Positions 27,381-37,055 of a stretch of DNA of 64,000 nucleotides are shown here, one piece after another (within the stretch, counting starts at the first letter, position 1; the number at the start of each line of letters is the position of its first letter). The DNA comes from Oxyruncus cristatus (taxonomy: Eukaryota; Chordata; Aves; Passeriformes; Cotingidae): positions 176,900 to 240,899 of the forward strand of contig VXAY01003830.1 of assembly GCA_013399855.1 (NCBI GenBank). The letters are read 5' to 3'. The notes beneath the pieces are model-generated. The model was not told the DNA's origin and made no database searches. It saw nothing but the letters and a program-made list of their open reading frames with translations. The translations under genes and the position numbers were made by a program.

Positions 27381-28085
27381 TGGCAGCTTTGCTAGTATAT
27401 TAATCAACAGTTTCACAGCCCTCTCCTGCAGCCTGGCAGGCAGCATCCCTTGCTCCTCTTTGCAAGAGGATGCTCCTGCAGCTGTGAGCGGTCCCCGGCA
27501 CTGCCGAGGGCTCCCCAGGCCAGGGCTTGTGGCCCCCGGGCAGCGCCCACCCTGCCCCGCCTCCTCCCACTGCCTCTGCCACCAAATTACATACACAGAT
27601 AATGGTACCGACAGATAAAAAACCAAACAAACAGACCCAACACCCAGCCAGAGCCGCGGTTGTTGGTACTTTTCACCGCCCCTTCGCATAATTATTATAT
27701 TCGCGTTTCCTCCCACTCTCCCAATGGGCTACCAGCTGCAGAAGTCCTGAATAGCGAGCTTAATTGGGCTTTGTCATGCAGAATACCTCCATTTTCTATA
27801 GCAGGTTACAAAGGGGCCCTTGGCAGACGTGGCGGGCTCTTCTGGCGACGACGGGTCATGCCTGGCTGCGCCCATCACCTCCGCACACCGCACAGGTAGC
27901 GCGGCCGCCAGACCCTCCCGGCGCAGGCCGCCTCCACCCACCGTCCCCAGCACAGGCCCACCCAGCCCACCTCTGTCCAACGCTGCCCGGTGCAGGGTCA
28001 CAGCTACTTTCCCACTGCTCCCCGGCCTGCTCCCAAACGCCCCCGGGACACTCCGATCTGGCCGGGCCCCTTTCCCTTTGCGAAC
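27381..28085. other. GC-rich CpG block at start of regulatory domain
   Basis: Base composition rises sharply from about 27,420 and CpGs become frequent from 27,810 to 28,080. Overlapping open frames on both strands (for example 27,764-28,150 and 27,820-28,131) are low-complexity Pro/Ala/Ser-rich and appear to be chance. This marks the start of a region to about 32 kb unlike the AT-rich desert to its left. Probably an orphan CpG island beside GSX2 regulatory DNA. Confidence 0.45.
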
Positions 28086-28089
28086 ACGC

Positions 28090-28420
28090 CAAGAATGTCA
28101 GCCAGAGTTTATTTCCAACGCGACCTTTTAATAAAACTCGGACCTTATGACCAAGTGTTCCCATTCCATAGCAAATCGGTGTGATGAGGGTTAATTGGCA
28201 GACCCCGGACTCAAAAGAGGTTAGCCATTATAGGCTAATCATACATTCTCTATTTGATATAAATAGTGTAGAGTACGGGGTATAGATATTCACCGTGAAT
28301 TACAGCTAATCATCATTTGGAATCCAAGATACTACTTCTGCCCATTGATTGGCACTGTTTCCTTCAGACTTATCTTTTTTTCCACCCTCTTGTTTCTTGT
28401 TTTGACAGTTTAAATCCAGG
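28090..28420. promoter_or_regulatory. Candidate conserved enhancer element
   Basis: A block of about 330 bp carrying many transcription-factor cores: TTTAATAAAA near 28,127, GGTTAATTGG near 28,188, CCATTATAGG near 28,225, two GCTAATCAT copies (near 28,233 and 28,305; TAATC is an OTX/PITX-like core) and CCCATTGATTGGC near 28,340 (a TALE/PBX-like core). A short mirror ATTCAC-C-GTGAAT lies at 28,288-28,300. No frame fits coding. The density of homeodomain cores near a homeobox gene suggests an enhancer; conservation was not tested. Confidence 0.4.
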
Positions 28421-28429
28421 TCTATATGA

Positions 28430-28765
28430 CATAGAAAGCTAATAAAATTCTCATTTCATTGTTAATCTGATTTCATCTCAGTATAGGTTTTTACCCGCAC
28501 ACCTGCATAGCAGGGTGTAATTCCATTAATAATAATGATAAAAAACCTCAAATCAACATATTCATTGCATGTCTTTTCCCTGATGATATATTGTGAGCAG
28601 TGTGAGTTGAAAAAGAGCCATTTATTCTCACCGTGAATGAGTCTGCCTGGAACTGAAGACTTCACCTGCCTCCTCAGTCAATTAGGAATGTATCGAAAAT
28701 TCTACCAGAAAACGAGTTAAATTAACCGTTAGCTAATTTCCTTGTGTCCCTCCTACATAATCCCC
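28430..28765. promoter_or_regulatory. Second candidate enhancer element
   Basis: An AT-rich block between CpG-rich stretches with AGCTAATAAAAT near 28,437, TTGTTAATCTG near 28,459, two CACCTG E-box cores near 28,500 and 28,665, TCAATTAGGAATG near 28,677 and a dense TTAAATTAACCGTTAGCTAAT cluster near 28,717. The string TCACCGTGAAT also occurs in the neighbouring element. It has no coding character. Function is inferred from motif clustering only. Confidence 0.4.
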
Positions 28766-28937
28766 CCTTTTCAGCTTGCCCCAGAAATTACCACATGTTG
28801 CAAGGTTCAAATAGTGCCTAATGAAACAGTGACTAAATGGTTCGCTCAAACCCACAGTGCTCAAACCCTTTCGCTGCGCCTTCAAAGCTTGGGGAGCTGC
28901 AGCGGTCGGGGGTCCCAATCTTAAAAAGATTTTATAT

Positions 28938-28985
28938 AAATATATATATATGTATATATATATGTATATATATATGTATATATAT
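28938..28985. repeat. TA/TG compound microsatellite
   Basis: Alternating TATATA runs are interrupted by GTATATA at roughly 14-base spacing. It separates the candidate enhancer block to the left from a CpG-rich block to the right. Likely length-polymorphic. Confidence 0.93.
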
Positions 28986-29480
28986 CGAGTTTGGCAGCAA
29001 AATCTCCCCTGACAGGGCAGCACAGTCCCTCCCTTCCCACTGTACACAATCCGGGACTGCCCTCGCGGGCTGAGGAAAGGTGTCGTCCTATCCGGGGCAA
29101 GGCGCCCGTGGGAGGACAAGGGCCGGGAAGCTGCGGAGGCAAGACCATGGAGAGACTGCGCGTACACGTGGGACCGCGGGAGCGTGCCCCGGCGGGAATG
29201 GGAACACGCGGGAGCTCCCTGAGGGATTCCGTACAACTTTATTTCCAACACCTCGTGTCGGTGCTTTCTCTGAGGGTCTCTCTCTCCCGGGAGGCAGCAT
29301 TCTGTCGAGGTCTCCCTTCCGCTTTCTTTACATTTACACGGAGGCGGAGGGTTTTTCCTCTTTTACACAGCGGTTCCACGTAAATTGTAAACCTTGATTT
29401 TACCGACGTTCCTTAGTTTGAGGACGGAAAGAAAAAAAGCAGCCCCGGGCCGGCAATCTTCTGTGCAAAGCCCGCCCGAA
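28986..29480. other. CpG-rich spacer without gene
   Basis: GC-rich, moderately CpG-dense DNA. Open frames on both strands overlap and have no domain. Nothing specific recognised. Confidence 0.4.
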
Positions 29481-29860
29481 GAGAAGCTTTGCCACGCAGT
29501 TACAAGCTCTCATTTCTGTCTAAAGCGGCTTCACTGAAGTGTCATCTTATAAAACTCGGTGAATTCCGCAAAGAGAGTAGAGTCACTTATTTGAAACGGT
29601 GAGGCTAATACAAAGTCATCAAAGCACTATGGTTCTTGTCTTTAAGTGACAACCCTCTTTATTGAACTGTTTGAAATACGCCTCCTGCTTTTCAATGTCT
29701 CTCTATCCATCTTTGTCTGCTCTTCAGAAAAGCAGACAATATAAAGCAAAGCCTGGCGAGCTCCCCACGCTCTGGCTTGGGCAGTGCCAACGTTAGCCTT
29801 GAAATTGTCACTCCTTCATTAATCTGAAACTAGTTATTTTTCCAGAGCACACAGCACACG
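29481..29860. promoter_or_regulatory. Third candidate enhancer element with small hairpin
   Basis: AT-rich block between CpG islands, with GGCTAATACAAAG near 29,602, TCTTTAAGTGAC near 29,639 (an NKX2-like AAGTG core) and TTCATTAATCTG near 29,815. A 9-bp inverted repeat (29,713-29,721 with 29,731-29,739) is followed at once by TATAAAG at 29,740-29,746. No coding frame fits. It may be an enhancer or a small non-coding transcript start. Inferred from texture and motifs only. Confidence 0.35.
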
Positions 29861-29879
29861 CTTCCGATCTTTTTGGGTT

Positions 29880-31510
29880 CGCATCCAACAGCTTAAATCC
29901 CCCCGGACACGCCGGCTGGGGTCGGGGCAGGGGGGAGGCGCGGAGGGGCCGGGGCCGACGCATCGCCCTGAGCGGGGCCGGCTGGGAGGCGCGCAGGGGG
30001 GTGGAGAGGAGCGCGGAGCAGATCCTGCATGAAATCGGCGCTTTCACGGCGAGGCTGAGCGCACTGCAGCGCGGACACACGGCCCGTGGTTTCCCGAGTG
30101 GCACTGTGGGTTCGGGCTGTTTGTTATTCCGCTGTCATGCGGGACTCCCCGGCAGCTGCCTGGCGCACGGCCTTCCGCCACCAGCGGAGGCCAGGAGGAG
30201 CGAGGGCGCCTTCCCAGGGCTCGGATCCCACCGGGGACCCCCGGGCCCGAGATCCCAACTCCCCCGGGGTTTCTCGCTCAGACCGAAACCCAGTTCAGCC
30301 GACGAAGATGCGGGATGCGCTTCCATTCCTCGTGCTTTACAGACTTTTCAAACAGACGCAAAAACTTTAACAACAGCAGCAATAGTAATAGTAATACTAC
30401 TACTACTAATAATAATAACAACAATAATAAGGGAGGGGTTGGAAGTGGGAGGAGTTTGTCCGCGTTTCTTTCCCGAAGGACTGCGTGCGGTAATCTTCAG
30501 GCCCTGGATTCAGGATGGGAACGCTCCCCGCCCTGCCAGCGTCAGGACGCTCTCCGGGTTTCCGGAGAGGTGGCAACAGGATTCGCCCCTTCGTGGGCGT
30601 CTCATCCCTCCCCATGGGCAGGGCAGAAACTCCCGAGTGGGTATGATCCTTTTTGGCCGTGGCTTCCCCCTACGGCTCAGCCGTCGTCTGAACTGTGCAA
30701 GAGGGAAAAAGAGCCCCGGGTAGTAGCCGAGCAGCCGGGTAGCGCTGCCGCCGATTCGGCCGCCCCCCTTCCCGCAGGGGCAGTGCCAGGCACCGGCACC
30801 GAGGAAGTGTCCCAGGCGGGTCGGCTCGGCTGGAGGGGCGGGAGTAGGAAATTAGGACAAACTAGAGATAAATGCAGGGGAATTAGGTAGACCGTCCCCT
30901 TTCCTTTCCATCTCCAAAACGGGGGCACTGAGGAAGGAGAGATTTCCGCAGTTCCCTTGCCTGGATCCCGGGGTTCCTGCTCTGTGAGTCCCTCTCTCCG
31001 TGAGCGCTTGGGCTCTGAGTGATGGGGTCTAGCCCGCCCTGTCCACTCCACGGAGGATGCGCAGCCGGCCGGACCTCTGAGCTCTTTGGTGTGAGGGTCC
31101 CTGGAGCACAGGACGTGTCCTGCCACGGTGCCCCGACCACACCGCGGGTGGGAGCAGGGACCTGACACCAAGGGCTTGCACTACCCCGTGTCGGGGCGGA
31201 GGTGCGAGACTCTGGCGGTGGGCGTTGCGGCAAGAGCTCCGACAGCGGTGAGAGGTTACGTCAGATTCCAGGGCAGGACTGGAAAGAGCAGCCGAGGGAG
31301 CTCGGTGCCTTCGGCACTGCGAAGTTCCGCCAGCCCGCGGTCGGCACTGCCCGTGGGCAAACAGGTCCTATCAGGGCACGGGAGCACGTTCAAGTCGGAG
31401 GATTCACAGCCGGAGAGGTCGGTGCAGTGGCGCTGGTCTCGGCCGTGCAGACTGAGGTCAAGGAGACTCCTCAAGACAGCTGTTTTCCTTCTGCGATTTT
31501 TTAAATTGGA
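29880..31510. other. Orphan CpG island domain
   Basis: About 1.6 kb of GC- and CpG-rich DNA. It supports long open frames on the plus strand (30,001-30,723; 30,315-30,890) and minus strand (30,677-31,171), but these overlap each other, consist of Pro/Arg/Ser/Gly-rich sequence without domains, and one begins at a non-ATG codon. I read them as consequences of base composition. The island could be the promoter of an undescribed lncRNA or a developmental CpG island of the kind that flanks homeobox genes. Confidence 0.4.
30369..30430. repeat. AAC/AAT/ACT trinucleotide repeat
   Basis: Mixed trinucleotide units (CAG, TAG-T-AAT, ACT, AAT, AAC) run for about 60 bases inside a GC-rich island and encode the Asn/Thr runs seen in chance frames. 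Likely polymorphic. Confidence 0.9.
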
Positions 31511-32640
31511 GATAGTTAAATCGAATTAAAGGAATGAAATAAATATCTGAGGAGGAATGCTACACTGTCATGTTACAGAAGGTCGGCGGCGGGGTCACTC
31601 ACACAAACAACTCGCACCCCTCGTGCCAGTGCTCGGGCTTTAGTTGCGCGACCTTCCCCTTGAGGGTCTTTGCCTGTGCGGGGTCCGGCGCGGCGGCTGC
31701 GCCAGGGGTTCGGCAGCCCATGTGAGGCGCTCGGGGCCAGCCCACACCTCAAAGCCATCCAGGATACAGGCAGCTTCTCTGCCGCCGGTTTATGCCAGGA
31801 TGAGCGGCTCCAGCAGCCGCAGTCGCAGCCAGACACCACATGCTTCTCTTATGACTGCCCGGAGTGGGCACATCTGGTGGATAACGCGCAGTAACCGCAG
31901 CTGGATTATGTCAGGGCCGTGCTTGGATCATATCTGGTGCCAAAAACGGGAAAAGGGCTGGGAAGTTACATGGAACCTCATGATGGGAGGGCAGTACCGC
32001 AACGCTAGTCTGAACCACTCCAAGGCTTTGTCCTTGGCCTCTACAGAGAAGCGAATTTATTGCTTCCACGGGAGCGATGAAGACATATGCAGTCGTGTTT
32101 CCAGTGCTCTCAAACATCTCTGTGACAAGTACCAAAGAAAAGTGAGAGCTTTTGCATATTCAACGCACTTGTAACTAGTGCAACATTCACGCTGAGTGAC
32201 AAAAGAAAAAAGCTGTTATTAGGGTGCTGTCCCATATCCCCCAGGCCCTTCAGTCTCCTCTCAGCTTCTGTTCTCAGCCCTGTTGCTGGACATACCCTCT
32301 GTCTCAAGGGTCTGCCTCAGGCAGGTCTGCCTCCCTGGATAATCTTTTTCCCCCTGCAGATATCCTCGTCCAGCAGGCTGTCGAGCAAAAGACATCCCTC
32401 TATCCCCCAGTTATGGGTTATCTGATTCCTGCCAGAGTGAAGAGTGGCAGCTGAGGTCTCTCCAGGGTCTGTCCCCTGCAACTCGCTGCTCAGCTCTGCA
32501 GAACTCGTAGGAACTCTACGTCTTGGAGACTCTCGCCGAGCTATTGCATCGGGTGGCTGGTTTGTATTGATCATAGAGTTTATGAGTTATGAAGGAATGA
32601 GGGTAACTTGCAGAAAGATAAGCACAGCGACTGCATAATC
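31511..32640. other. Mixed-composition regulatory-like DNA
   Basis: Starts with homeodomain-like cores (TTAAATCGAATTAAAGG near 31,526), returns to CpG-rich sequence, then carries E-box-like sites near 31,870 (CACATCTGGTGG), near 31,898 (CAGCTGGATTATG, an E-box abutting a GGATTA OTX core) and a related CATATCTGGTGC near 31,929. A 176-codon frame at 31,644-32,174 has no domain. Possibly regulatory; weakly supported. Confidence 0.3.
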
Positions 32641-34602
32641 CTTATTTCCGTAGAAACTCCAAGAGGAATATTAAATAGGGAACGGAACACTGCTTGTTTT
32701 GGGCACTGAATGAGTGAGGAAAAACTGCACTTCACACTTTGTGGGAGGAAAAAAAGGGTAGAAAGCAGAAGGGAAAATTAAAAAGGAAACCCCAACACAT
32801 TCTAATGTAAATTTGCCTAAATTTCTAACTGCTGAATGCTGCACATGGAAACACTATAACGCATGTACTGCAAGTTAGGGTATGCTCAACTTCCACTCCT
32901 GTTGCACTGACCTGGACTACCTCGTGCTAAGTTCAGGTCGAGCTGATTGTACCAGCCTTTTGAGACGTGTCAGGGCAAACCATTGCACCATTCCTCTTTT
33001 CCATTTTTTTTTAGCATGAAACATTCTCTGGTGATTACAGCAACTGTCTCAACAACAGAGCCTGTATGCAATAATCATATGCCACTAGTACCTCTCAACC
33101 CTTGAAAGGTACATACAAAACCATTGATTACTGTAAGATATAACTTCATTTTCCTTTAATTTCTTATTTTTAAGAAATTGTTGAATATTGCAATGAATAT
33201 ACTCCTTATTGTGTATCTTGTAGAAACAGAGGGAAATACCAATTTATTCACTGAGGTGCATATTTCCACAGAGTTACACTGAGAACAGATACACTCTGCC
33301 AAGTGTATCTTTGCTGTTTTAAAATATCTTTGAGTTTTCCAGTATCCCTAAGTCTTAATTTCGAAGATTGTCATGCTTCTTCTCACCCAGCAAAACTTTG
33401 TTTTCCCAGGCTGCTGCAGGGCTGTTGACTCCCCCCTGTTACATAAAGGGATGACTCTGCTGAGAGGGTGGGCAGGACTTTTTGTGTAAATAATAAGCTC
33501 ACAGAGCTTCGAGGTTGGAAAAGACCCACTGTGATTATAGAAGCAAGCTAGACACAGGTGAACTGAAGCAGAAGAACGATAGTTTCCAGACACCACCTCA
33601 GCAGATTTTAGGGAAAGAGGATGCAACCCACTAAGCCAGACCCTCCATGAGTTCCCCTGGGAGGAATTCACAAGGACCTCAAGCCTTTCACCCTCTGGCT
33701 GGCAAGTGAGGGGACTGCCACTTCGGTAAACCACATCCCCAGATGCTCATGGGATCTAGACTGCAGACCTCTGTACTCAGCTAAGGTAGTGAGATGGAAC
33801 AGTGAGATTTTGTATTTGTTTTGTCTGACCAGGCTAGAAACGTAGGTCCTGCCTTTCCTTTCCCTTCTTGTCACACTGCAGTTGTGCTGACACTGCCTCC
33901 GACCCAAGCCCCGAAGCTGGTCCAGGCTGTGGGGCAGTGACCACACCAGACAGTCTCTATCCTACCCCAGCCCGCCCACGCACCTGGCCTCTCCTCCAAG
34001 ACAGGCAAGCAGCGCAAGTGTCAGTGTGCTGGGGCTGCATCTCTCTCTGGCATTCAGGGTGCTCGCAGGCAAGTCAAATTGGAGACATAACTCTGAGCTG
34101 AAGCTCTGAAATTAGGGATCAAAGAGGAGAAATGTAGGGGTTGTTGAGGGAATTATTTACCAAAAAGGTTTTGCCACCATTTTGGAGGTTGAAGTCAAAA
34201 GTGTAGATTGCATTAGTGGGATTGTATTTCCATCCAAGGAAAAGACGTGAGCAGGGAATAACATAGTGTGCAAAAGGCACTTCTGATTTGCTCATATGTT
34301 GTCTGCCAGTAAGGCAGGAATTAGAAAAAAAGTTCTAAAGGGGCTTATTTGGGACTGACGAGCTCCTTCTCCATCATGCTCTGCACCAGCCACGTTCAAG
34401 GAGCTCAGGATGGGCCATCCAAGGCAGAGGCAGGATAGGGCCTGTGGTTAGGTGCTGCCTGGTGAACACTGCAAAGCATTTCAACCAGCTCTCAGCCTGA
34501 CTCCACGAGTGGGGTCGTTCTCAGATCTGTTTCCTAAGCCTGGCCAAGCACTTGAATGAGATCAACACCGCAAAGACTGGACAGCATCGCGGTGCCTGAG
34601 AC
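32641..34602. other. Intergenic DNA between regulatory domain and GSX2
   Basis: No gene seen. AT-rich at first, then average composition. It contains one small CR1-like fragment (listed separately). Open frames at 33,348-33,734 (minus) and others are unsupported. Confidence 0.5.
33497..33545 (-). mobile_element. Short CR1-like 3'-end fragment
   Basis: The plus strand reads CACAGAGCTTCGAGGTTGG followed by AAAAGACC, then a degenerate TGATTAT. This resembles the reverse complement of the conserved CR1 3' end, in which a GGTTGGAAAAGACC-like string follows the terminal octamer repeats. Only about 50 bases are recognisable, so this is an old, heavily truncated copy or chance similarity. Confidence 0.4.
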
Positions 34603-34707
34603 AAAAAAAAAAAAANNNNNNNNNNNNNNNNNNNNNNNNNNNNNNNNNNNNNNNNNNNNNNNNNNNNNNNNNNNNNNNNNNNNNNNNNNNNNAAAAAAAA
34701 AAAAAAA
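34603..34707. repeat. Poly-A tract split by an assembly gap (77 N)
   Basis: Thirteen A precede and fifteen A follow a 77-base N run at 34,616-34,692. The gap probably hides more A-rich sequence, either a long homopolymer or the tail of a retrocopy. No retrocopy body is recognised on either side. Confidence 0.9.
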
Positions 34708-34739
34708 TCAATTATTTCTGTTTAACTTCACCCTGGAAT

Positions 34740-35135
34740 AATATAAGCAGAGTTTCAGCCTGGCAAAGGGCCGATATGCGCAGGCAACCTCCTCGGAGGG
34801 TGAAGAGCTGGGTGGTGCTGAACGGAGCAACCGGGCCGGGCAGCATCGCCACGCGGGGCGCGGTGCGGTGCGGGGAATGCCGGCGCGCAGCCTCTCGCTC
34901 CGGTCCCGCTGCCAGGATCGGCGATCCTGGGCCAGCGGCAGGCGGGTGTCCCCGACGCTGTTCTGCCGGGCGAGCAGACGGGAGAAAGCTGTCAGTCGCC
35001 AGGAGGGCGGCTGGCTACGGCTGAGAAGGAACACAAAGCTGCTGGCCTCAGAGGACAAGGCTGCATTTGCATTCCGGCTGGAGTGGAGTCCCCCCCCTTC
35101 TCTGCCCCGCAGCCGGCCCGAGTCGCAGGGGAACA
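34740..35135. other. CpG-rich block downstream of GSX2
   Basis: A compact GC-rich block that supports frames on both strands (178 codons on minus at 34,708-35,244; 82 and 97 codons on plus), none with domains. It includes an 8-bp perfect inverted repeat with a 3-base loop (34,912-34,919 and 34,923-34,930). It lies beyond the likely GSX2 polyadenylation site. It may be part of a longer GSX2 3'UTR or a separate CpG island. Confidence 0.4.
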
Positions 35136-35349
35136 GAAAACATATTCGTGTTAGCGGCTGATGGCTTTTATTTTTACTCTTCATGGAGATCTGACACATA
35201 CACAGCGATGCTTTCACCGTACAAAGGACTGTGAAGAAACGCACCTTGCCCCAGGCAGTTCCCTTCGCTGCTGGGACTGGGCTGGCGCTTAGAAGTGGAG
35301 GTGGGTGTGTGGGGATAAGAAGAAAAAATTAAATTCTCGTCTGATCTCA

Positions 35350-35355
35350 TTTATT
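35350..35355 (-). terminator. Candidate GSX2 polyadenylation signal AATAAA
   Basis: The minus strand carries AATAAA here within an AT-rich stretch (35,341-35,400), which would give a 3'UTR of about 0.55 kb after the GSX2 stop at 35,882. A further AATAAA on the same strand at 35,167-35,172 is an alternative. Which is used cannot be told from sequence alone. Confidence 0.5.
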
Positions 35356-35881
35356 TAAATAAATATAAATATAATTTTTATATAAAACTATTCACAGACA
35401 AACAGCCGTCCCAAACCCAAACGACGGATCTTTATGTCTTTTCTTATTTTTGTTTAGAAGTCCGTCCAGAAAGTTCTCTACAGGTTTTAGTTTGCTTTTC
35501 AGTTTTTGATGTCTCGCCTATCGATTCCAAATACGTTTGTTTTTTTCCTTTAAATTGCTTGGGGGCAGACGGAGGAAGGCACCCTGGGCCATGCGAGTCT
35601 TGTCCCATGTTACATGGTAGGAAGAGCAGGTGCTCTGTCCTGGGGTTACATAAATAACGTTTTAGTTGAACTCTCACGACTAAAACATTTACATTCCGAA
35701 AATATATTTATATATCTCTTTCTATTACTGCAAAGGGATGACAATTAACCTCCCTGGTGAGGGCCAGCCCGCTGCAGGTTAGCGGGCTGCCGTCCCTGGG
35801 CAGAGGTGCCAGGTGAGCCGCCGTGCCGCCACCCCGCTCGGGGCTGGGACCCGGAGACGGCAGCGGAGCTCCGAGCCGGGC

Positions 35882-36222
35882 TCATAACGGGGAGACCTCT
35901 TTATCCTCTGTAGCCGATGAGGGGGATAAAGACTCTTCGTCCTCCGACCGGGGGTAATGCCCCTGGCTGGTGCTGCACTTGCAGCCCCCGTGCGAGTTTC
36001 GCTGGGTGCCTTTGCCTTCTTTCTTGTGCTTCACCCTCCTGTTTTGGAACCAGATTTTCACTTGCTTCTCGGACAGGTTCAGGTAGGTGGCTATTTCGAT
36101 CCTCCGCAGCCGGGACAGGTACATGTTAGAGGAGAATTCCCTCTCCAGCTCCAAGAGCTGGGTGCTGGTAAAAGCTGTCCTCATACGCTTCCCGTTTTGA
36201 ATTTGGCTGGATTCGGACCCTC
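35882..36222 (-). CDS. GSX2: GSX2 coding exon 2 (homeodomain exon)
   Basis: 341 coding bases carrying the last two bases of codon 153 through the TGA stop. It encodes the whole homeodomain and the conserved C-terminal tail. The homeodomain lies wholly in this exon, and the intron falls just before it, as expected for GSX genes. Confidence 0.96.
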
Positions 36223-36879
36223 CTGGATGGGAGAGAAGCGCGAATTTTAGCGTGACGGAGGAAAGGGGAAGAAAGAGAGAAAGAGAGAGAGAGAGGGAGA
36301 AAGAGAGAGAGAAGGAGAAAAGTCATTCTCCCTCGGCTTTCCGATCCGGGACAGCCGCTTTCCCTCTGGGGACCCCCTTCTCCCGCTGTCCCCCCCTTCC
36401 CCGGCGGCCGCAGGGCTCCTACCCATGCCGAGGCAGTGAAACCTCCGGGGATCGCTGACGCTGTAGGTGGTGGCGGCGCAGGCAGGTGGGTGATGCGCAG
36501 GATGTCCCATGGCTGCGGCGGCGGGCACCGAGGCGGCGGGCGGCGGGTGCTGCGGAGGGTGGTGAGCGTGGCCCGTCCGCGGGCAGCACTGGGCCTCGCC
36601 TGCGGCGGTGGGGAACTGGCTCTTGAGGAGAGGGATGGCCCCGCCGCCGCCGCTGCCGCCACGGGAGGAGTGCAGGTGCGAGGTGACACAGAGCGGGCAC
36701 ACGCAGAAGGCGCCACTCTTTCGGGACGGGCAGCCCGGGCCCGACACCGACATGACAAGGGGAGAAGGCATGCTGAGAGGGATGAAGAAGTCCTGGCCGT
36801 GATGATGCTCAGGCAGGGACGGAGCCGGCCTTGAGGAGTCTTTGATGATTAAGGAGTCGACATAGAAGGAGCGGGACAT
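35882..36879 (-). CDS. GSX2: GSX2, GS homeobox 2 transcription factor (complete, two exons)
   Basis: Nuclear homeodomain protein that specifies lateral ganglionic eminence progenitors in the ventral telencephalon and acts mainly as a repressor. Exon 1 is 36,879-36,423 and exon 2 is 36,222-35,882, joined in phase 1 through a glycine codon (residue 153), giving 265 aa; human GSX2 is 304 aa. The start is the first in-frame ATG (36,879) and gives the family N-terminus [11 protein letters not shown], related to the SNAG-type repressor motif. Residues 104-133 are His/Pro/Ala-rich. The homeodomain spans about 163-222, with the WFQNRR recognition helix at 210-215, Gln at homeodomain position 50 and Asn at 51. 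The acidic tail ending KEVSPL is conserved. GSX1 is excluded by the N-terminus, the tail and the CHIC2 linkage. No frameshift or premature stop. Confidence 0.97.
36223..36422 (-). other. GSX2 intron 1 (200 bp) with long polypyrimidine tract
   Basis: The single intron is only 200 bp, GT...AG, donor GTAGGA and acceptor CCCATCCAG. About 36,251-36,322 is nearly pure GA on the plus strand, so the transcript carries a CT-rich tract of about 70 bases ending roughly 30 bases before the acceptor. This is an unusually long polypyrimidine tract and probably a length-variable microsatellite. Confidence 0.93.
36423..36879 (-). CDS. GSX2: GSX2 coding exon 1
   Basis: 457 coding bases, residues 1-152 plus the first base of codon 153. 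The frame is open further upstream (to about 36,948) but has no ATG there, only GTG, and the upstream residues do not resemble the family. The donor reads G|GTAGGA at 36,422. The ATG context has G at -3 and T at +4, a moderate Kozak site. Confidence 0.95.
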
Positions 36880-37055
36880 TGCGGAGGGCTGCGAGGCCGG
36901 GGACGGCTCTCCGAAAGTCGGGATTTTCCTGCTTGGCCAAGTTGCCACTGAAGTCCTGGCGAGTCGAGAAGGTGCTTATGTTTGAGAGCTGAACAAAAGG
37001 GTCCCTGGAGAGGGCTGGTCTTAAAGTTCCCCCGCCTGGATCCCCTGCGCCGGGG

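Noticed and set aside
30001..30890. Overlapping plus-strand frames of 240 and 191 codons
   Set aside because: They lie in CpG-rich DNA, overlap each other and minus-strand frames, contain low-complexity Pro/Arg/Ser and repeat-encoded Asn/Thr runs, and show no domain or splice context.
31644..32174. 176-codon plus-strand frame
   Set aside because: No recognisable domain, changes character from Arg/Ser-rich to mixed along its length, and sits in GC-rich DNA where chance frames are long.
34708..35244. 178-codon minus-strand frame next to GSX2
   Set aside because: GC-driven frame with Arg/Ser/Pro-rich content, overlapped by plus-strand frames; no homology recognised. It could lie in a long GSX2 3'UTR but not as a coding region.
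36126..36948. Alternative frames over GSX2 exon 1, including an upstream N-terminal extension from 36,948 and a 210-codon shifted frame
   Set aside because: The extension begins with GTG and its residues do not resemble GSX2; the shifted frame is a shadow of the real exon.
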